The notes below the pieces were generated by a model. It searched no databases. It was given only the letters and a program-made list of their open reading frames with translations, and was not told where the DNA came from. A DNA stretch of 63,052 nt, from assembly GCA_947629375.1 (NCBI GenBank), contig CANRDN010000011.1, positions 1-63,052 of the forward strand, in the 5' to 3' direction. Positions 62,943-63,052 of the stretch are shown one piece after another. The position numbers and the translations under genes are program-made. Positions within the stretch are counted from its first letter, which is position 1. Each line of letters starts with the position of its first letter. Origin of the DNA: an uncultured Bacilli bacterium (GTDB lineage Bacteria; Bacillota_I; Bacilli_A; RF39; UBA660).

Positions 62943-63052
62943 ATGAATTATGGAATATTTAGAAGTCAACCGATAATGACTATCAATGATTTAGCACAAA
63001 TTGGATCACACAATAAAAGAGAAAAGAAAGCATATAAAAGTAATAAAGATAT
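62943..63052 (+). CDS. MobV/Pre relaxase, N-terminal part (runs off the window)
   Basis: 36 codons of the N-terminus, MNYGIFRSQPIMTINDLAQI, then GSHNKREKKAYKSNKDI, are the standard opening of plasmid mobilisation/recombination (Pre/MobV) proteins. SD GAGAGG precedes ATG. It signals an integrated plasmid or mobilisable element continuing beyond 63052. Confidence 0.85.
   Translation, partial: MNYGIFRSQPIMTINDLAQIGSHNKREKKAYKSNKD

Noticed and set aside
1-63052. Mycoplasma code (TGA as Trp)
   Set aside because: Several genes end in TGA with a neighbour starting at once (for example 7351-7353), and Trp is encoded by TGG throughout.

Overview
The window reads as one contiguous chromosomal segment of a very AT-rich, spore-forming member of the Bacilli (Bacillota), probably one of the uncultured gut lineages near Erysipelotrichia and Mollicutes. 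The evidence is a Spo0A master regulator, a SigH-like sigma factor in the Bacillus-type order mrnC-rlmB-sigH, WhiA, Gram-positive promoters and SD sequences, and the standard code (TGG for Trp, TGA used as a stop). The lineage is an inference from gene content; no 16S gene is present.

Layout. 0-0.7 kb: a probable type I toxin-antitoxin locus (30-codon membrane peptide plus antisense RNA) and a leader-peptide attenuator ahead of an M20 peptidase. 1.8-9.7 kb: HAD phosphatase, NlpC/P60 hydrolase, an operon of LRR-like, transglutaminase-like and ATPase-dead ABC proteins, then mrnC (non-ATG start), rlmB, sigH and a tail-anchored protein. 9.8-18.3 kb: whiA, clpP, a TGS-uridine-kinase-like protein, and the glycolytic block gap, pgk, tpiA, with a flippase-like protein and a GT4 glycosyltransferase embedded between pgk and tpiA. 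18.5-27.2 kb: spo0A, two DUF4143 ATPases (the first behind four 23-bp tandem repeats), a pRiA4 ORF-3-like protein, gpmI, an HExxH protein and a membrane protein. 27.3-37.7 kb: a 2,559-aa cyclic-glucan-synthase-like giant, pgi, a band-7 protein and a surface protein. 37.8-42.3 kb: a VTC/DUF4956/Cthe_2159-type cluster, a phosphodiesterase, gmk and tRNA-Thr(CGT).

From 42.4 kb the window becomes accessory. Three unrecognised genes precede a complete type II-A CRISPR-Cas locus: divergent tracrRNA, cas9, cas1, cas2, csn2, and 23 repeats with 22 spacers. Downstream is a tight three-gene cassette encoding a nucleotidyltransferase, a class I aminoacyl-tRNA-synthetase-like zinc protein and an S51-like peptidase; I know of no described system with this combination. 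Then come decayed ORFs, an alpha-helical protein, a TOTE-type primase-helicase, an AlbA_2 protein with an early nonsense codon, an amidase remnant, and the start of a MobV/Pre relaxase running off the window. A 53-54 bp imperfect direct repeat flanks the helicase/AlbA_2 block.

Together: the left two thirds is core metabolism and sporulation control (gap, pgk, tpiA, gpmI and pgi lie within 23 kb), while the right third is a defence and mobile-element island. The best candidates for something new are the 52.6-55.6 kb cassette, the type I toxin-antitoxin-like locus with mRNA fold-back, the tracrRNA/cas9 overlap, and the repeat-controlled ATPase.
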